The notes under the pieces are model-generated. The model saw only the letters and a list, made by a program, of their open reading frames with translations. It did not search any database and was not told the origin of the DNA. 64,000 bases of DNA from the NCBI RefSeq assembly GCF_012935715.1, contig NZ_CP052860.1, positions 1,798,001 to 1,862,000 on the forward strand. The letters run 5' to 3'. This document shows positions 9,881 to 19,603 of this stretch, piece by piece (position 1 is the first letter of the stretch; the number at the start of each line of letters is the position of its first letter). The translations under genes and the position numbers were made by a program. Origin of the DNA: Pseudomonas sp. ADAK13. GTDB taxonomy: Bacteria > Pseudomonadota > Gammaproteobacteria > Pseudomonadales > Pseudomonadaceae.

Positions 9881-11563
9881 ATGCGAGAAAGACCCGTATC
9901 GAACCCGGTGCCCACACCCGCCGCGTTCATCAATATTGAAAGTGCGATCACCGGCCTGCGCGGCCGGGATCTGCTGTCGACCCTGCGCAGCGTCGCCGCA
10001 CACGGCCTGCGCAACCCGGTGCACACCGCCCGTCACGCCCTTAAGCTGGGCGGGCAATTGGGCCGCGTGTTGCTGGGGGAAACGGTGCACGAGCCGAACC
10101 CGGCCGACAGCCGCTTCGCCGACCCGACCTGGCAGCTCAACCCGTTTTATCGGCGCAGCCTGCAAGCCTACTTGAGCTGGCAAAAACAAACCCGCCACTG
10201 GATCGACGACAGCAACCTCAGCCCCGACGACCGGGCACGGGCGCACTTTGCCTTTGCCCTGCTCAACGATGCGGTGTCGCCGTCCAACACGTTGCTCAAT
10301 CCGCTGGCAATCAAGGAACTGCTCAACTCCGGCGGCAACAGCGTGGTGCGTGGCGTCAGCAACCTGTTCGACGACCTGCTGCACAACAATGGCCTGCCGC
10401 GCCAGGTCACCAAGCAGGCCTTTGAAGTCGGCAAGACGGTAGCCACCACGCCCGGCTCGGTGGTGTTTCGCAATGAGCTGCTGGAGTTGATCCAGTACAA
10501 GCCCATGAGCGAAAAACAGTACGCCAAGCCGCTGCTGGTGGTGCCGCCGCAAATCAACAAGTACTACATTTTCGACCTGAGCCCGAACAACAGCTTTGTC
10601 CAGTTCGCCCTGAAAAATGGCCTGCAGGTGTTTATGGTCAGCTGGCGCAACCCGGACGTACGGCATCGGGAGTGGGGCCTCTCCACCTACGTCGCCGCCC
10701 TGGAAGAAGCGCTGAACGTGTGCCGCGCAATCACCGGCGCCCGCGAGGTCAACCTGATGGGCGCCTGCGCCGGTGGCCTGACCATCGCCGCGCTGCAAGG
10801 CCATCTACAGGCCAAGCGCCAGCTGCGCCGCGTCTCGAGCGCCAGCTACCTGGTGAGCCTGCTGGACAGCCAGATCGACAGCCCCGCCACCCTCTTCGCC
10901 GACGAACAGACCCTGGAAGCCGCCAAGCGCCGCTCGTATCAGCAAGGCGTACTCGACGGCCGGGACATGGCCAAAGTGTTCGCCTGGATGCGCCCCAATG
11001 ACCTGATCTGGAATTACTGGATCAACAACTACCTGCTGGGCAAGGAACCGCCGGCGTTCGACATCCTGTACTGGAACAACGACAACACCCGCCTGCCCGC
11101 CGCGCTGCATGGCGACTTGCTGGACTTCTTCAAACACAACCCGCTGAGCCACCCCGGTGGCCTGGAAGTCTGCGGCACACCCGTCGACTTGCAGAAGGTC
11201 ACGGTGGACAGCTTCAGCGTGGGCGGGATCAACGACCACATCACGCCGTGGGATGCGGTGTACCGCTCCACCCAACTGCTGGGCGGCGACAAGCGCTTCA
11301 TTCTGTCCAACAGCGGGCATATCCAGAGCATCCTCAACCCGCCGGGCAACCCCAAGGCCAACTACGTCGAAAACCTCAAGCTGAGCAGCGACCCGCGCGC
11401 CTGGTACTACGACGCCAATCACGTCGAAGGCAGCTGGTGGCCCAATTGGCTGGCGTGGATCCAGCAACGTTCCGGGGTGCAGCGCGAAACCCTGACCGCC
11501 CTGGGCAACCAGAATTACCCACCGATGGAAGCGGCGCCGGGCACGTATGTGCGGGTCCGCTGA
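9881..11563 (+). CDS. phaC2: Class II PHA synthase 2
   Basis: Second medium-chain-length PHA synthase, 560 residues from the ATG at 9881, which has AAGGA a suitable distance upstream; an in-frame TTG at 9845 precedes that Shine-Dalgarno and is unlikely. Catalytic Cys296 lies in GACAGG, with the Asp in GGINDHITPW and the His in NSGHIQSILNPPGN, as in PhaC1. Sequence similarity to PhaC1 is obvious along the whole length and the two genes flank phaZ, the classic phaC1-Z-C2 arrangement that arose by duplication. PhaC paralogues usually differ somewhat in substrate preference, which cannot be read from sequence. Confidence 0.97.
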   Translation: MRERPVSNPVPTPAAFINIESAITGLRGRDLLSTLRSVAAHGLRNPVHTARHALKLGGQLGRVLLGETVHEPNPADSRFADPTWQLNPFYRRSLQAYLSWQKQTRHWIDDSNLSPDDRARAHFAFALLNDAVSPSNTLLNPLAIKELLNSGGNSVVRGVSNLFDDLLHNNGLPRQVTKQAFEVGKTVATTPGSVVFRNELLELIQYKPMSEKQYAKPLLVVPPQINKYYIFDLSPNNSFVQFALKNGLQVFMVSWRNPDVRHREWGLSTYVAALEEALNVCRAITGAREVNLMGACAGGLTIAALQGHLQAKRQLRRVSSASYLVSLLDSQIDSPATLFADEQTLEAAKRRSYQQGVLDGRDMAKVFAWMRPNDLIWNYWINNYLLGKEPPAFDILYWNNDNTRLPAALHGDLLDFFKHNPLSHPGGLEVCGTPVDLQKVTVDSFSVGGINDHITPWDAVYRSTQLLGGDKRFILSNSGHIQSILNPPGNPKANYVENLKLSSDPRAWYYDANHVEGSWWPNWLAWIQQRSGVQRETLTALGNQNYPPMEAAPGTYVRVR

Positions 11564-11590
11564 GCCCAACGACGATTTTAAGAAGACTGG

Positions 11591-12211
11591 ATGAAGACCC
11601 GCGACCGTATCCTTGAGTGTGCCTTGCAGTTGTTCAACCACAAGGGCGAGCCGAACGTGTCGACCATGGAGGTGGCCAATGAAATGGGGATCAGCCCGGG
11701 CAATCTCTATTACCACTTCCATGGCAAGGAGCCGCTGGTGCTCGGGCTGTTCGAGCGTTTCCAGGCCGAGTTGGCGCCGTTGCTCGACCCGCCTGAGGAC
11801 GCTCAACTGGCGGCCGAGGATTACTGGCTGTTCCTGCACCTGATCGTGGAGCGCATGGCGCACTATCGGTTTCTGTTCCAGGACTTGTCGAACCTGGCGG
11901 GACGCTTGCCGAAACTGGCCAAGGGCATTCGCAACCTGCTGACGGCGCTCAAGCGCACGCTGGCCTCGTTGCTGGCCCGGCTAAAGACGGACGGGCAATT
12001 GGTCAGTGATACCCAGGCATTGGGGCAGTTGGTGGAACAGATCACCATGACCCTGCTGTTTTCCCTGGACTACCAACGGATTCTCGACCGTGAAGGTGAG
12101 GTGCGGGTGGTGGTGTACCAGATCATGATGCTGGTGGCGCCGCACTTGCTGATGCCGGCGAGGCTGGCGACAGAGCGTTTGGCGCTGCGTTACCTGGACG
12201 ACGCGGACTAA
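11591..12211 (+). CDS. phaD: PhaD, TetR-family regulator of the pha cluster
   Basis: A 206-residue TetR-type protein with an N-terminal helix-turn-helix (about residues 3-47, including STMEVANEMGISPGNLYYHF) and a helical ligand-binding domain. In P. putida PhaD is an activator of the phaC1 and phaI promoters, probably responding to an intermediate of fatty-acid metabolism. It starts 28 bases after the phaC2 stop, so co-transcription is likely. It is followed by a bidirectional terminator and converges with phaF on the other strand. Confidence 0.95.
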   Translation: MKTRDRILECALQLFNHKGEPNVSTMEVANEMGISPGNLYYHFHGKEPLVLGLFERFQAELAPLLDPPEDAQLAAEDYWLFLHLIVERMAHYRFLFQDLSNLAGRLPKLAKGIRNLLTALKRTLASLLARLKTDGQLVSDTQALGQLVEQITMTLLFSLDYQRILDREGEVRVVVYQIMMLVAPHLLMPARLATERLALRYLDDAD

Positions 12212-12244
12212 ATGGCTATGTGTCGCTCTGTAGACCCCATCAAT

Positions 12245-12281
12245 AAAAAAGCCCGACCTTCGCAGGCCGGGCTTTTTTTGT
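12245..12281. terminator. Bidirectional terminator between phaD and phaF
   Basis: A-tract, GC stem (GCCCG paired with CGGGC, inner acct/aggc) and T-tract. It can serve phaD on the plus strand and phaF on the minus strand. Confidence 0.9.
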
Positions 12282-12293
12282 GTCCCGTAAAAA

Positions 12294-13331
12294 TCAGGAC
12301 TGACTGGTAGGCGTCGGGGTTGCCGGCGTTGCAGTCGGGGTTGCAGCAGCAGGCGTCGGTGGAGTGACCGAGTTGGTCGCCGGTGCCGGGGTTGCAGGCT
12401 TGGCCGCGACCGCTGGCTTTGGCGCTGCTGGTTTTTTGGCTACGGCAGGCTTCTTCGCCGCGGCCGGTTTTGCAGCAGGCTTGGCCGCTACAGGTTTTGC
12501 AGCCGCAGGTTTGGCGGCAACCGGCTTGGCTGCAGGTTTCGCAGCAGCTGGCTTGGCAGCAGGCTTCGCTGCAGCAGGTTTAGCGGCTGCGGTTTTCGCC
12601 GCGGGCTTGGCTGCAGGCTTGGCGGCCGGTTTGGCTGCTGCTTTTGCTGCCGGCTTGGCTGCGGGTTTAGCCGCAGGTTTTGCAGCTGCTTTAGCGGCCA
12701 CTGGTTTAGCGGCAGGCTTGGCGGCCGGTTTAGCCGCTGCGGTTTTAGCCGCTGGCTTGGCCGCCGGTTTTGCGGCAGCTTTGGCAGGCGCTTTGGCCGC
12801 TGGCTTGGCGGCCGGTTTGGCGGCGGCCTTGACCAGAGGTTTGGCGGCGGTTTTTGCAGCAGGCTTGGCAGCAGCCGTTTTCGCGGCTGGCTTGGCAGCC
12901 GGTTTGGCCGCTGCAGTTTTAGCCGCAACGGGCGCCGCTTTAACGCCGGTCAGTTTTTCGATTTGCCGGGTCAATGTATCGACCTTGCTGTGCAGCGCTT
13001 TCACTTCAGTACGGCTAGGCACGCCCAGTCGCGAAATGGCACTGTTCAGGCGCTTGTCAAAAGCCCCTTCCAGTTCGCCCCACTTGTCGCTGATACGTGA
13101 TTTGGCAGAACCGGCGGAAGCCTTTGCCGCATCGACTTGTTTACCCACTGTGCTCTTGGTCAACTTCTCGGCCTTCTCGCCGTCTTTAACCAAAGTCTCG
13201 AAGTATTTGCCGCCGTCACTGCTCACCTTCGAGTACACGCCTAAACCAGCCAGCCAGATCTTGCGGGAGTATTTTTCAACTTCCCCGATCCACGAGCTGC
13301 CTTCTTTATCAGTAGTCTTTTTAACAGCCAT
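12294..13331 (-). CDS. phaF: PhaF phasin with histone-like AAKPA-repeat tail
   Basis: Granule-associated phasin that also binds DNA and helps partition PHA granules at division. The N-terminal phasin domain (about residues 1-130) shares KIWLAGLGVYSKV with PhaI and ends in a short heptad-like helix (VKALHSKVDTLTRQIEKL) suited to oligomerisation. Residues of about 131-308 are Lys/Ala/Pro repeats (AAKPAAKPAAKT and variants), histone-H1-like and DNA-binding. The last 35 or so residues are Pro/Thr/Ala-rich without lysine. The total of 345 residues is longer than the 255 of P. putida PhaF, and the difference is mostly repeat number. It lies 12 bases downstream of phaI in one operon. Confidence 0.95.
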   Translation of the reverse strand: MAVKKTTDKEGSSWIGEVEKYSRKIWLAGLGVYSKVSSDGGKYFETLVKDGEKAEKLTKSTVGKQVDAAKASAGSAKSRISDKWGELEGAFDKRLNSAISRLGVPSRTEVKALHSKVDTLTRQIEKLTGVKAAPVAAKTAAAKPAAKPAAKTAAAKPAAKTAAKPLVKAAAKPAAKPAAKAPAKAAAKPAAKPAAKTAAAKPAAKPAAKPVAAKAAAKPAAKPAAKPAAKAAAKPAAKPAAKPAAKTAAAKPAAAKPAAKPAAAKPAAKPVAAKPAAAKPVAAKPAAKPAAAKKPAVAKKPAAPKPAVAAKPATPAPATNSVTPPTPAAATPTATPATPTPTSQS

Positions 13332-13343
13332 CCCGTTGTCTCC

Positions 13344-13766
13344 TTAGTGTTTACGCGCGACACGTTCGAGCAATGCCGTCAGCTCATCGAGCTTAGCAGA
13401 GAGTGTCTCCACGTCATGTTTAGACGGAATGCCGATCCGATTCAAGGCACTTCCAACACGACTATCAAAAGCTCTTTCAACTTTATCCAGTTGCACTTCG
13501 ACTCGACCTTTGACGCCGAAGACTTCGCTCTTGACTTGATCAATCTGACTGTTGGCCGCATCAAGTTGTTCAATCACAACTTTTTTGCCTTTACTTTCAA
13601 TATGTTGACCGGTCTTAACGAGTTCCTTGAAGTACTCGGCGCCCTCGCTGCCGACCTTGGCATAAGCCCCCAAACCGGCCAGCCAGATCTTGCGGGCATA
13701 GGATTTAACGTCGATCAGGGCGTTAGTTCCGGTAGCAATTTTTTTCTTCAAAATAACTTTGGCCAT
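13344..13766 (-). CDS. phaI: PhaI phasin
   Basis: Main small phasin coating PHA granules; 140 residues from the ATG at 13766, which has a GAGG ribosome-binding site directly upstream. An upstream in-frame ATG at 13778 would add four residues and lacks such a site. The protein is helical and amphipathic and shares the motif SYARKIWLAGLGAYAKV with PhaF, from which it differs by lacking the basic repeat tail. It is the first gene of the phaI-phaF operon; promoter elements must lie in the 105 bases between it and the upstream small gene. Confidence 0.95.
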   Translation of the reverse strand: MAKVILKKKIATGTNALIDVKSYARKIWLAGLGAYAKVGSEGAEYFKELVKTGQHIESKGKKVVIEQLDAANSQIDQVKSEVFGVKGRVEVQLDKVERAFDSRVGSALNRIGIPSKHDVETLSAKLDELTALLERVARKH

Positions 13767-13871
13767 GGTGCACCTCACGCATAAAGGGGGGAGGAACTGC
13801 CCACAGAAGTTGAGGGCTTGGGCACAAAGTAGGCAGAAAAATTAGAATCGGCACCCTAAGAAGACCGGAAA

Positions 13872-14147
13872 TCAGGCCAGGGCTTTATCCAGCGCCTTCT
13901 CGATTTCGGACTTGATGGTGCCACTCATGGCCGACATCAACAGTCCCAGTTCCACGTCGATGCGCAGGGAATCTTCAGCCACTTTCACGGTGCCTTTAAC
14001 TCCCGAGCGTTTGAGATTCAGTGTGTCGCCGACCCACGAAGACTCCAGGCCATATTGCTCCTTGAGTTTGCTCGCCAACTTGTCGGCTTTTTCGCGGGCA
14101 GCGTCCTTGCCCAGTGTGTGGGCACGTTCAACCTGTATGCGGGCCAT
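13872..14147 (-). CDS. PHA granule-region small protein (polyhydroxyalkanoic acid system family)
   Basis: A 91-residue protein of the family named for its location beside PHA genes. Visible segments are IQVERAHTLGKDAAREKADKLA, KEQYGLESSWVGDTLNL, GVKGTVKVAEDSLRIDVELGLL and a helical C-terminus. Its precise function is not established; small size, cytosolic character and position next to phaI suggest a role in granule biology. It is transcribed away from ubiE, and its start at 14147 lies 143 bases from the ubiE start, so the two share a divergent promoter region. Confidence 0.8.
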   Translation of the reverse strand: MARIQVERAHTLGKDAAREKADKLASKLKEQYGLESSWVGDTLNLKRSGVKGTVKVAEDSLRIDVELGLLMSAMSGTIKSEIEKALDKALA

Positions 14148-14290
14148 TTGAATGACTCCTCGTTATAGGGACTTGTCGACCCGCCATGCGGCAAAAGGTC
14201 TCGGTGGCCACCTATCTTACCTTCAGCCTTGCCAAGACAAAGCATGCCTTGGGGATTAGAATGCCCCCATTCTCTTTTGGTGACAGCGAT

Positions 14291-15061
14291 ATGACTGATC
14301 AGCGCAAAGGCAGCGATGCCGAACCCACCACTCACTTCGGCTTCAAGAACGTCCCGGAAAGCCAGAAAGCCGAAAAAGTCGCCGAGGTGTTCCACTCGGT
14401 AGCCGCCAAGTACGACTTGATGAACGACGTGCTGTCCGGCGGCATGCACCGCCTGTGGAAGCGCTTCACCATCGAGTTGTCGGGCGTACGTACCGGCAAC
14501 CGCGTGCTGGATATTGCCGGCGGCACGGGCGACCTGGCCGCCAAGTTCTCCAAGCTGGTGGGCCCGACCGGCCAGGTGATATTGGCCGACATCAACGGCT
14601 CGATGCTCAAGGTCGGTCGTGATCGCCTGCTGGACAAAGGCGTGGCGGGCAACATCGAGTTCGTCCAGGCCGACGCTGAAAAGCTGCCGTTCCCGGACAA
14701 CCATTTCGACTGCGTGACCATCGCCTTCGGCCTGCGTAACGTGACCCACAAGGAAGACGCGCTGCGCTCCATGTTGCGCGTACTCAAGCCCGGCGGTCGC
14801 CTGCTGGTGCTGGAGTTCTCCAAGCCGACCAACGCGCTGATGTCCAAGGTCTACGACACCTACTCGTTCGCCTTCATGCCGTTGATGGGCAAGCTGATCA
14901 CCAATGACGCCGAAAGCTACCGTTACCTGGCTGAATCGATCCGCATGCACCCCAACCAGGAAACCCTGAAGTCGATGATGGTGGAAGCCGGTTTCGACCG
15001 CGTGACCTACCACAACATGACCTCGGGCATCGTCGCCCTGCACCGCGGCATCAAGCCCTGA
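14291..15061 (+). CDS. ubiE: Ubiquinone/menaquinone C-methyltransferase
   Basis: S-adenosylmethionine-dependent methyltransferase of ubiquinone biosynthesis (C-methylation of 2-polyprenyl-6-methoxy-1,4-benzoquinol). The ATG at 14291 gives 256 residues, the usual size. Visible motifs are [18 protein letters not shown], the SAM-binding loop [16 protein letters not shown] and the late family motif [15 protein letters not shown]. Its stop overlaps the ubiJ start by one base (TGATG), beginning a ubiE-ubiJ-ubiB operon with translational coupling. Confidence 0.97.
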   Translation: MTDQRKGSDAEPTTHFGFKNVPESQKAEKVAEVFHSVAAKYDLMNDVLSGGMHRLWKRFTIELSGVRTGNRVLDIAGGTGDLAAKFSKLVGPTGQVILADINGSMLKVGRDRLLDKGVAGNIEFVQADAEKLPFPDNHFDCVTIAFGLRNVTHKEDALRSMLRVLKPGGRLLVLEFSKPTNALMSKVYDTYSFAFMPLMGKLITNDAESYRYLAESIRMHPNQETLKSMMVEAGFDRVTYHNMTSGIVALHRGIKP

Positions 15062-15684
15062 TGTTGTTCGCAGGCCTTCTCGCCAGCGTTGAACACGGCC
15101 TCAACCGTGTTTTGCGCCTGGACAGCACCGCCCTGGCGCGGCTGGCACACCTGAACGGCAAGATCATCGCCGTGGATTGCACCAGCCCGGCCTTGCAGCT
15201 GTTTATCCTGCCCAGCGATGAAGGCCTGTTGCTGGCGACCCACTGGGCCGCCGACGCCGACTGCACCCTGCGTGCTTCCGGCTCCAGCCTGCTGCGCCTG
15301 GCCCTGAGCCGGGACAAAACAGCGATCCTCCACGGCCCGGACGTTACGCTCACAGGCGACAGCACAGTGCTGATGGACCTGGCGGCGGTGCTGCAAGACC
15401 TGGAACTGGATTGGGAATATGAGCTGTCCCGTTGGCTCGGCCCGGTGGCCACCCAACTGATCAGCGGTCACCTGCGCAGCCGGACGCGCTGGTACCAGCA
15501 GGGCTTCGCCAGCCTGAACCAGAACCTCGCCGAATACCTGAGCGAAGAATCGCGCACCCTGGTCGGACAACGGGAAGCGGAAGCGCGCTTTCGTGAACTC
15601 GACCAGGCCAAACTCGACCTGGAACGACTTGAGGCGCGCTTCGAGCGCCTGAGCCGCTCCCTGAATTCAAGCGATAACGCATGA
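15061..15684 (+). CDS. ubiJ: UbiJ, SCP2-domain accessory factor of ubiquinone synthesis
   Basis: A 207-residue protein with an N-terminal SCP2/sterol-carrier-like lipid-binding domain (about residues 15-115) and a charged helical C-terminus ([21 protein letters not shown] onwards). UbiJ is needed for aerobic coenzyme Q synthesis, probably as a lipid-binding scaffold of the Ubi complex. Overlaps of one base with ubiE and four bases with ubiB (ATGA) show tight coupling. Confidence 0.92.
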   Translation: MLFAGLLASVEHGLNRVLRLDSTALARLAHLNGKIIAVDCTSPALQLFILPSDEGLLLATHWAADADCTLRASGSSLLRLALSRDKTAILHGPDVTLTGDSTVLMDLAAVLQDLELDWEYELSRWLGPVATQLISGHLRSRTRWYQQGFASLNQNLAEYLSEESRTLVGQREAEARFRELDQAKLDLERLEARFERLSRSLNSSDNA

Positions 15685-17285
15685 AGCTGCTCGCCGTCCG
15701 CCGTTTGTTTCGTATCCAGCGCGTCGTAATCCGCTACCGCCTCGATGACCTGCTGTTCGCCCTGCCGCTGCCGTGGTTTCTGCTGGCGGTGCGCTATGTG
15801 CTGCCGTGGCGCTGGTTCCCGCGCAAAACCCTCGACCTGAGCCGTGGCGCACGCCTGCGCCTGGCATTGCAGGACCTGGGGCCGATCTTCATCAAGTTCG
15901 GGCAGATCCTCTCCACCCGCCGCGACCTGCTGCCCGAAGACATCGCCGACGAACTGATGCTGTTGCAGGACCGCGTCCCGCCGTTTGACTCGCAACTGGC
16001 GGTCACGCTGATTGAAGAGCAGCTCGGCAAGAAGATCAGTGAAGTCTTCAGCCGCTTTGACATTGCGCCGCTGGCCTCAGCCTCGGTGGCCCAGGTGCAT
16101 GCCGCGCAGCTCAAAAGCGGCGAAGAAGTGGTGGTGAAGGTCATCCGCCCGGGCCTCAAGCCGATCATCGGCCAGGACCTGGCGTGGCTGTTCATCCTCG
16201 CCCGCGCCGCCGAGCGTTTCTCGGCCGATGCGCGCCTGCTGCACCCGGTGGACGTGGTGCTGGACTACGAAAAAACCATCTACGACGAACTCGACCTGCT
16301 GCGCGAAGCGGCCAACGCCAGCCAGCTCAAGCGCAACTTCGAAGGCTCGCCGTTGCTGTATGTGCCGCAAGTCTATTGGGACTGGTGCCGCCCGAAAGTG
16401 CTGGTGATGGAGCGCATCTATGGCGTGCAGGTCACCGACCTCGCGACCCTGGCCGACCAGCGCACCAACATGAAAATGCTCGCCGAGCGCGGTGTGGAAA
16501 TCTTCTTCACCCAGGTGTTCCGCGACAGCTTCTTCCACGCCGACATGCACCCCGGCAATATCTTCGTCAGCACCGTGAACCCGTGGAGCCCGCAGTACAT
16601 TGCGATCGACTGCGGCATCGTCGGCAGCCTGACCCCCGAAGACCAGGACTACCTGGCGCGCAATCTGTTCGCCTTCTTCAAGCGTGACTACCGCCGCGTG
16701 GCGCAGTTGCACATCGATTCGGGCTGGGTGCCGGCAGAAACCAAACTCAACGAATTCGAAGCGGCGATCCGCACCGTGTGCGAACCGATCTTTGAAAAAC
16801 CGTTAAAAGATATTTCCTTCGGTCAGGTGCTGATGCGTCTGTTCCAGACGGCGCGGCGCTTCAATATGGAAGTGCAGCCACAATTAGTACTGTTGCAAAA
16901 GACCCTGCTGAACATCGAAGGCCTGGGCCGCCAGCTCTACCCGGACCTCGACCTGTGGAACACCGCCCAGCCATTCCTTGAGCGCTGGATGCGTGAACGC
17001 GTCAGCCCGAAAACCCTGCTGGGCAACCTGCAGAGCCAGGTCGAGCAACTGCCGCACCTGGCCAACATGACCCGCGACCTGCTGGAGCGCATGTCCCAGC
17101 CCCATGCCAAGGACCCCGCGCCGCCATGGCACAAGCGCAAGGACGACTGGTTCCTGCGCCTGCTGGGCGCCGCGCACCTGGTGGGCGGCACGATACTGGC
17201 CGCCGGCGGGCCGCTGAATGAACTGGGCCATTGGCCGGCTGGCATTATGGTCGCCGTGGGCGTGTATCTGATCGTGCGTCGATAG
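15681..17285 (+). CDS. ubiB: UbiB atypical kinase/ATPase of ubiquinone synthesis
   Basis: ADCK/ABC1-family kinase-like protein, 534 residues. Visible are the family-specific KxGQ motif ([16 protein letters not shown]), the Ala-rich nucleotide loop ([13 protein letters not shown]), the invariant lysine in VVVKVIRP, the catalytic-loop variant [10 protein letters not shown] and the metal-binding DCGIVG. Two C-terminal transmembrane helices (about 490-530) anchor it in the membrane. UbiB proteins show ATPase activity and support the Ubi complex rather than phosphorylating proteins. Confidence 0.96.
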   Translation: MKLLAVRRLFRIQRVVIRYRLDDLLFALPLPWFLLAVRYVLPWRWFPRKTLDLSRGARLRLALQDLGPIFIKFGQILSTRRDLLPEDIADELMLLQDRVPPFDSQLAVTLIEEQLGKKISEVFSRFDIAPLASASVAQVHAAQLKSGEEVVVKVIRPGLKPIIGQDLAWLFILARAAERFSADARLLHPVDVVLDYEKTIYDELDLLREAANASQLKRNFEGSPLLYVPQVYWDWCRPKVLVMERIYGVQVTDLATLADQRTNMKMLAERGVEIFFTQVFRDSFFHADMHPGNIFVSTVNPWSPQYIAIDCGIVGSLTPEDQDYLARNLFAFFKRDYRRVAQLHIDSGWVPAETKLNEFEAAIRTVCEPIFEKPLKDISFGQVLMRLFQTARRFNMEVQPQLVLLQKTLLNIEGLGRQLYPDLDLWNTAQPFLERWMRERVSPKTLLGNLQSQVEQLPHLANMTRDLLERMSQPHAKDPAPPWHKRKDDWFLRLLGAAHLVGGTILAAGGPLNELGHWPAGIMVAVGVYLIVRR

Positions 17286-17326
17286 CCAATCCGGTTATAC
17301 ACTGTCGCAAATTGCCGGAGCCGAAA

Positions 17327-17719
17327 ATGAAAGACTGGCTGGACGAGATCAAGTGGGACAGTGACGGCCTGGTGCCGGCCATTGCCCAGGACTACAAGAC
17401 CGGGCGCGTGCTGATGATGGCCTGGATGAACCGCGAGGCCCTGAGCCTGACAGCCGCCGAGAACCGCGCCATTTACTGGTCACGTTCCCGTGGCAAACTG
17501 TGGCGCAAGGGCGAAGAGTCCGGGCACGTGCAAACCCTGCATGAGATGCGCATCGACTGCGACGCCGATGTGGTCATCCTCAAGGTCGAACAGATCGGCG
17601 ATATCGCCTGTCACACCGGCCGTCACAGCTGCTTCTACCGCGTGTTCGAAAACGGCGAGTGGAAGACCGTCGAGCCCGTGCTCAAAGACCCGCACGCCAT
17701 TTACTCGGCAGGACACTGA
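17327..17719 (+). CDS. hisI: Phosphoribosyl-AMP cyclohydrolase
   Basis: Third step of histidine biosynthesis, opening the purine ring of phosphoribosyl-AMP; zinc-dependent. The 130-residue product from the ATG at 17327 is the stand-alone form seen in pseudomonads. Visible motifs are [32 protein letters not shown], the metal site IDCDADV and the C-terminal [10 protein letters not shown]. hisE begins two bases after the stop, so the functions fused as HisIE in enterics are split here but co-expressed. Confidence 0.96.
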   Translation: MKDWLDEIKWDSDGLVPAIAQDYKTGRVLMMAWMNREALSLTAAENRAIYWSRSRGKLWRKGEESGHVQTLHEMRIDCDADVVILKVEQIGDIACHTGRHSCFYRVFENGEWKTVEPVLKDPHAIYSAGH

Positions 17720-17721
17720 AC

Positions 17722-18054
17722 ATGAGCGATACCCTCAACCGCGTGGCCCAGGTGCTGGAAGACCGCAAAGGCGCGGACGCCGACAGCTCCTATGTCGCCA
17801 GCCTGTACCACAAGGGTCTGAACAAGATTCTGGAAAAACTCGGCGAAGAATCCGTCGAGACGATTATTGCTGCCAAGGACGCGCAAATCAGCGGCGACTG
17901 CAGCGACGTGATCTACGAAACTGCCGACTTGTGGTTCCACAGTCTGGTCATGCTCGCCCAACTGGGGCAGCATCCACAGGCAGTGCTTGATGAACTGGAC
18001 CGTCGCTTCGGCTTGTCCGGGCATGCCGAAAAGGCCTCGCGCCCGTCCGCCTGA
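17722..18054 (+). CDS. hisE: Phosphoribosyl-ATP pyrophosphatase
   Basis: Second step of histidine biosynthesis, hydrolysing phosphoribosyl-ATP to phosphoribosyl-AMP. The 110-residue all-helical protein has the MazG-like metal-binding pattern: [21 protein letters not shown] followed by [14 protein letters not shown]. It is translationally linked to hisI and followed after 25 bases by tatA. Confidence 0.96.
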   Translation: MSDTLNRVAQVLEDRKGADADSSYVASLYHKGLNKILEKLGEESVETIIAAKDAQISGDCSDVIYETADLWFHSLVMLAQLGQHPQAVLDELDRRFGLSGHAEKASRPSA

Positions 18055-18079
18055 CCAACTATTACAGAGGAATTGCAGC

Positions 18080-18358
18080 ATGGGCATTTTTGACTGGAAA
18101 CACTGGATCGTCATTCTTGTGGTCGTTGTGCTGGTGTTCGGCACCAAGAAACTGAAAAACCTCGGCACCGACGTCGGTGAATCGATCAAGGGCTTTCGCA
18201 AGGCCATGAACGACGACGAGAAGCCTGCCGACCCGGCCGTCAACCCGGTGCCACCGGCGCAGCCTGTACACCCGCAGGCCACTCAGCCGATCACTGAACG
18301 TCGCACCTTCGACGTACAGGCCGAGCACGTCAAAGAGCAGAACCAAAAAGACTCGTGA
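18080..18358 (+). CDS. tatA: Twin-arginine translocase subunit TatA
   Basis: Pore-forming component of the Tat system that exports folded proteins. It is 92 residues from the ATG at 18080, with an N-terminal transmembrane helix ([20 protein letters not shown]), the conserved [22 protein letters not shown] hinge and amphipathic helix, and a Pro-rich C-terminal tail. The ribosome-binding site is AGAGGAA. It is the first gene of tatABC; tatB starts 10 bases after its stop. Confidence 0.96.
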   Translation: MGIFDWKHWIVILVVVVLVFGTKKLKNLGTDVGESIKGFRKAMNDDEKPADPAVNPVPPAQPVHPQATQPITERRTFDVQAEHVKEQNQKDS

Positions 18359-18368
18359 GTACTGAATA

Positions 18369-18815
18369 ATGTTTGGTATCAGCTTCTCTGAACTGCTGCT
18401 CGTCGGCCTCGTGGCCCTGCTGGTACTGGGGCCGGAACGCCTGCCCGGTGCCGCGCGCACGGCCGGCCTGTGGATCGGGCGCCTGAAACGCAGTTTCAAC
18501 GCCATCAAACAGGAAGTTGAACGGGAAATCGGCGCCGACGAAATTCGCCGGCAACTGCACAACGAACACATTCTGTCGTTGGAGCAGGAGGCACGGAAGA
18601 TTCTCTCGCCGGTGCAGGAAACGCCCAAGCCGGTCGAGCCTGTGGCCGAGCACTCGATTGCACCGCCTGCCACGCCTGCGCCTGCACCGGTCGCCGAACC
18701 CGTGCACGCCGCCGAGCCTGCGCCCGCCGCGCACGTGACCCCGACCGAACCCGCGCCGACGCCTGCCGTGTCGCCCGCTCCCCACGACCCTACATTGCCG
18801 CCGCGAGCCCCATGA
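18369..18815 (+). CDS. tatB: Sec-independent translocase subunit TatB
   Basis: A 148-residue Tat receptor component. The N-terminal helix and hinge ([20 protein letters not shown] then [20 protein letters not shown]) and the amphipathic helix (about 30-75) are typical. The C-terminal half is Pro/Ala-rich and low in complexity. The tatC start overlaps its stop by four bases (ATGA), and TatB and TatC form the signal-peptide receptor. Confidence 0.96.
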   Translation: MFGISFSELLLVGLVALLVLGPERLPGAARTAGLWIGRLKRSFNAIKQEVEREIGADEIRRQLHNEHILSLEQEARKILSPVQETPKPVEPVAEHSIAPPATPAPAPVAEPVHAAEPAPAAHVTPTEPAPTPAVSPAPHDPTLPPRAP

Positions 18816-19603
18816 GCGCTGATAAACCGGAAACCGACCAGCACATGCCACTGGTCTCGCACCTCACCGAGTTGCGCACCCGCCTGCTGCGTTGTGTCGC
18901 GGCGATCTTCATCATCTTTGCCGGGCTGTTTGCCTTCACCCAGCAGATCTACACCTTCGTCTCCACGCCGCTGCGCAACTACTTGCCGGCCGGCGCGACG
19001 ATGATCGCCACCGACGTGTCGTCACCCTTCCTCACGCCGTTGAAGCTGACGATGATGGTCTCGCTGTTCCTGGCGATCCCGGTGATCCTGCACCAGATCT
19101 GGGGCTTTATCGCGCCGGGCCTGTACAAGCATGAGAAACGCATCGCCGTGCCGCTGCTGGTGTCGAGCATCCTGCTGTTCTACACCGGCATGGCCTTCGC
19201 CTACTTCCTGGTGTTCCCGCTGATCTTCAAATTCTTCGCCGCTGCTACGCCGGCCGGCGTGGAGATGATGACTGACATCACCAGCTACCTCGACTTCGTG
19301 ATGACGCTGTTCTTCGCCTTTGGCGTAGCGTTCGAAATCCCGGTGGCCGTGGTGCTGCTGGTGTGGATCGGCGTGGTCGACGTCAAATACCTGAAGAAGA
19401 TCCGCCCGTACGTGATCATCGGCTGCTTCGTGGTCGGCATGATCCTGACCCCGCCGGACATCTTCTCGCAGACGTTGCTGGCCGTGCCGATGTGGATGCT
19501 GTTCGAAATTGGCATCCTGTTTGGCAGCCTGGTGAGCAAGCGTGGTGATCACCCGGATGACCAGCCCGCCGACGACGACCAGCCGCCAGCGACCCAGCCG
19601 TGA
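18812..19603 (+). CDS. tatC: Twin-arginine translocase subunit TatC
   Basis: Six-helix integral membrane receptor for twin-arginine signal peptides, 263 residues. The conserved N-terminal segment [16 protein letters not shown] and the periplasmic and cytoplasmic family motifs ([30 protein letters not shown]) are visible. The four-base overlap with tatB and the four-base overlap with rsmE indicate one transcript through 18080-20307. Confidence 0.97.
   Translation: MSADKPETDQHMPLVSHLTELRTRLLRCVAAIFIIFAGLFAFTQQIYTFVSTPLRNYLPAGATMIATDVSSPFLTPLKLTMMVSLFLAIPVILHQIWGFIAPGLYKHEKRIAVPLLVSSILLFYTGMAFAYFLVFPLIFKFFAAATPAGVEMMTDITSYLDFVMTLFFAFGVAFEIPVAVVLLVWIGVVDVKYLKKIRPYVIIGCFVVGMILTPPDIFSQTLLAVPMWMLFEIGILFGSLVSKRGDHPDDQPADDDQPPATQP

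Noticed and set aside
12364..13347. Ala/Leu/Gly-rich open frame opposite phaF that looks like a membrane protein
   Set aside because: Reverse complement of the AAKPA repeats yields GLAAGFAA repeats; the hydrophobicity is an artefact.
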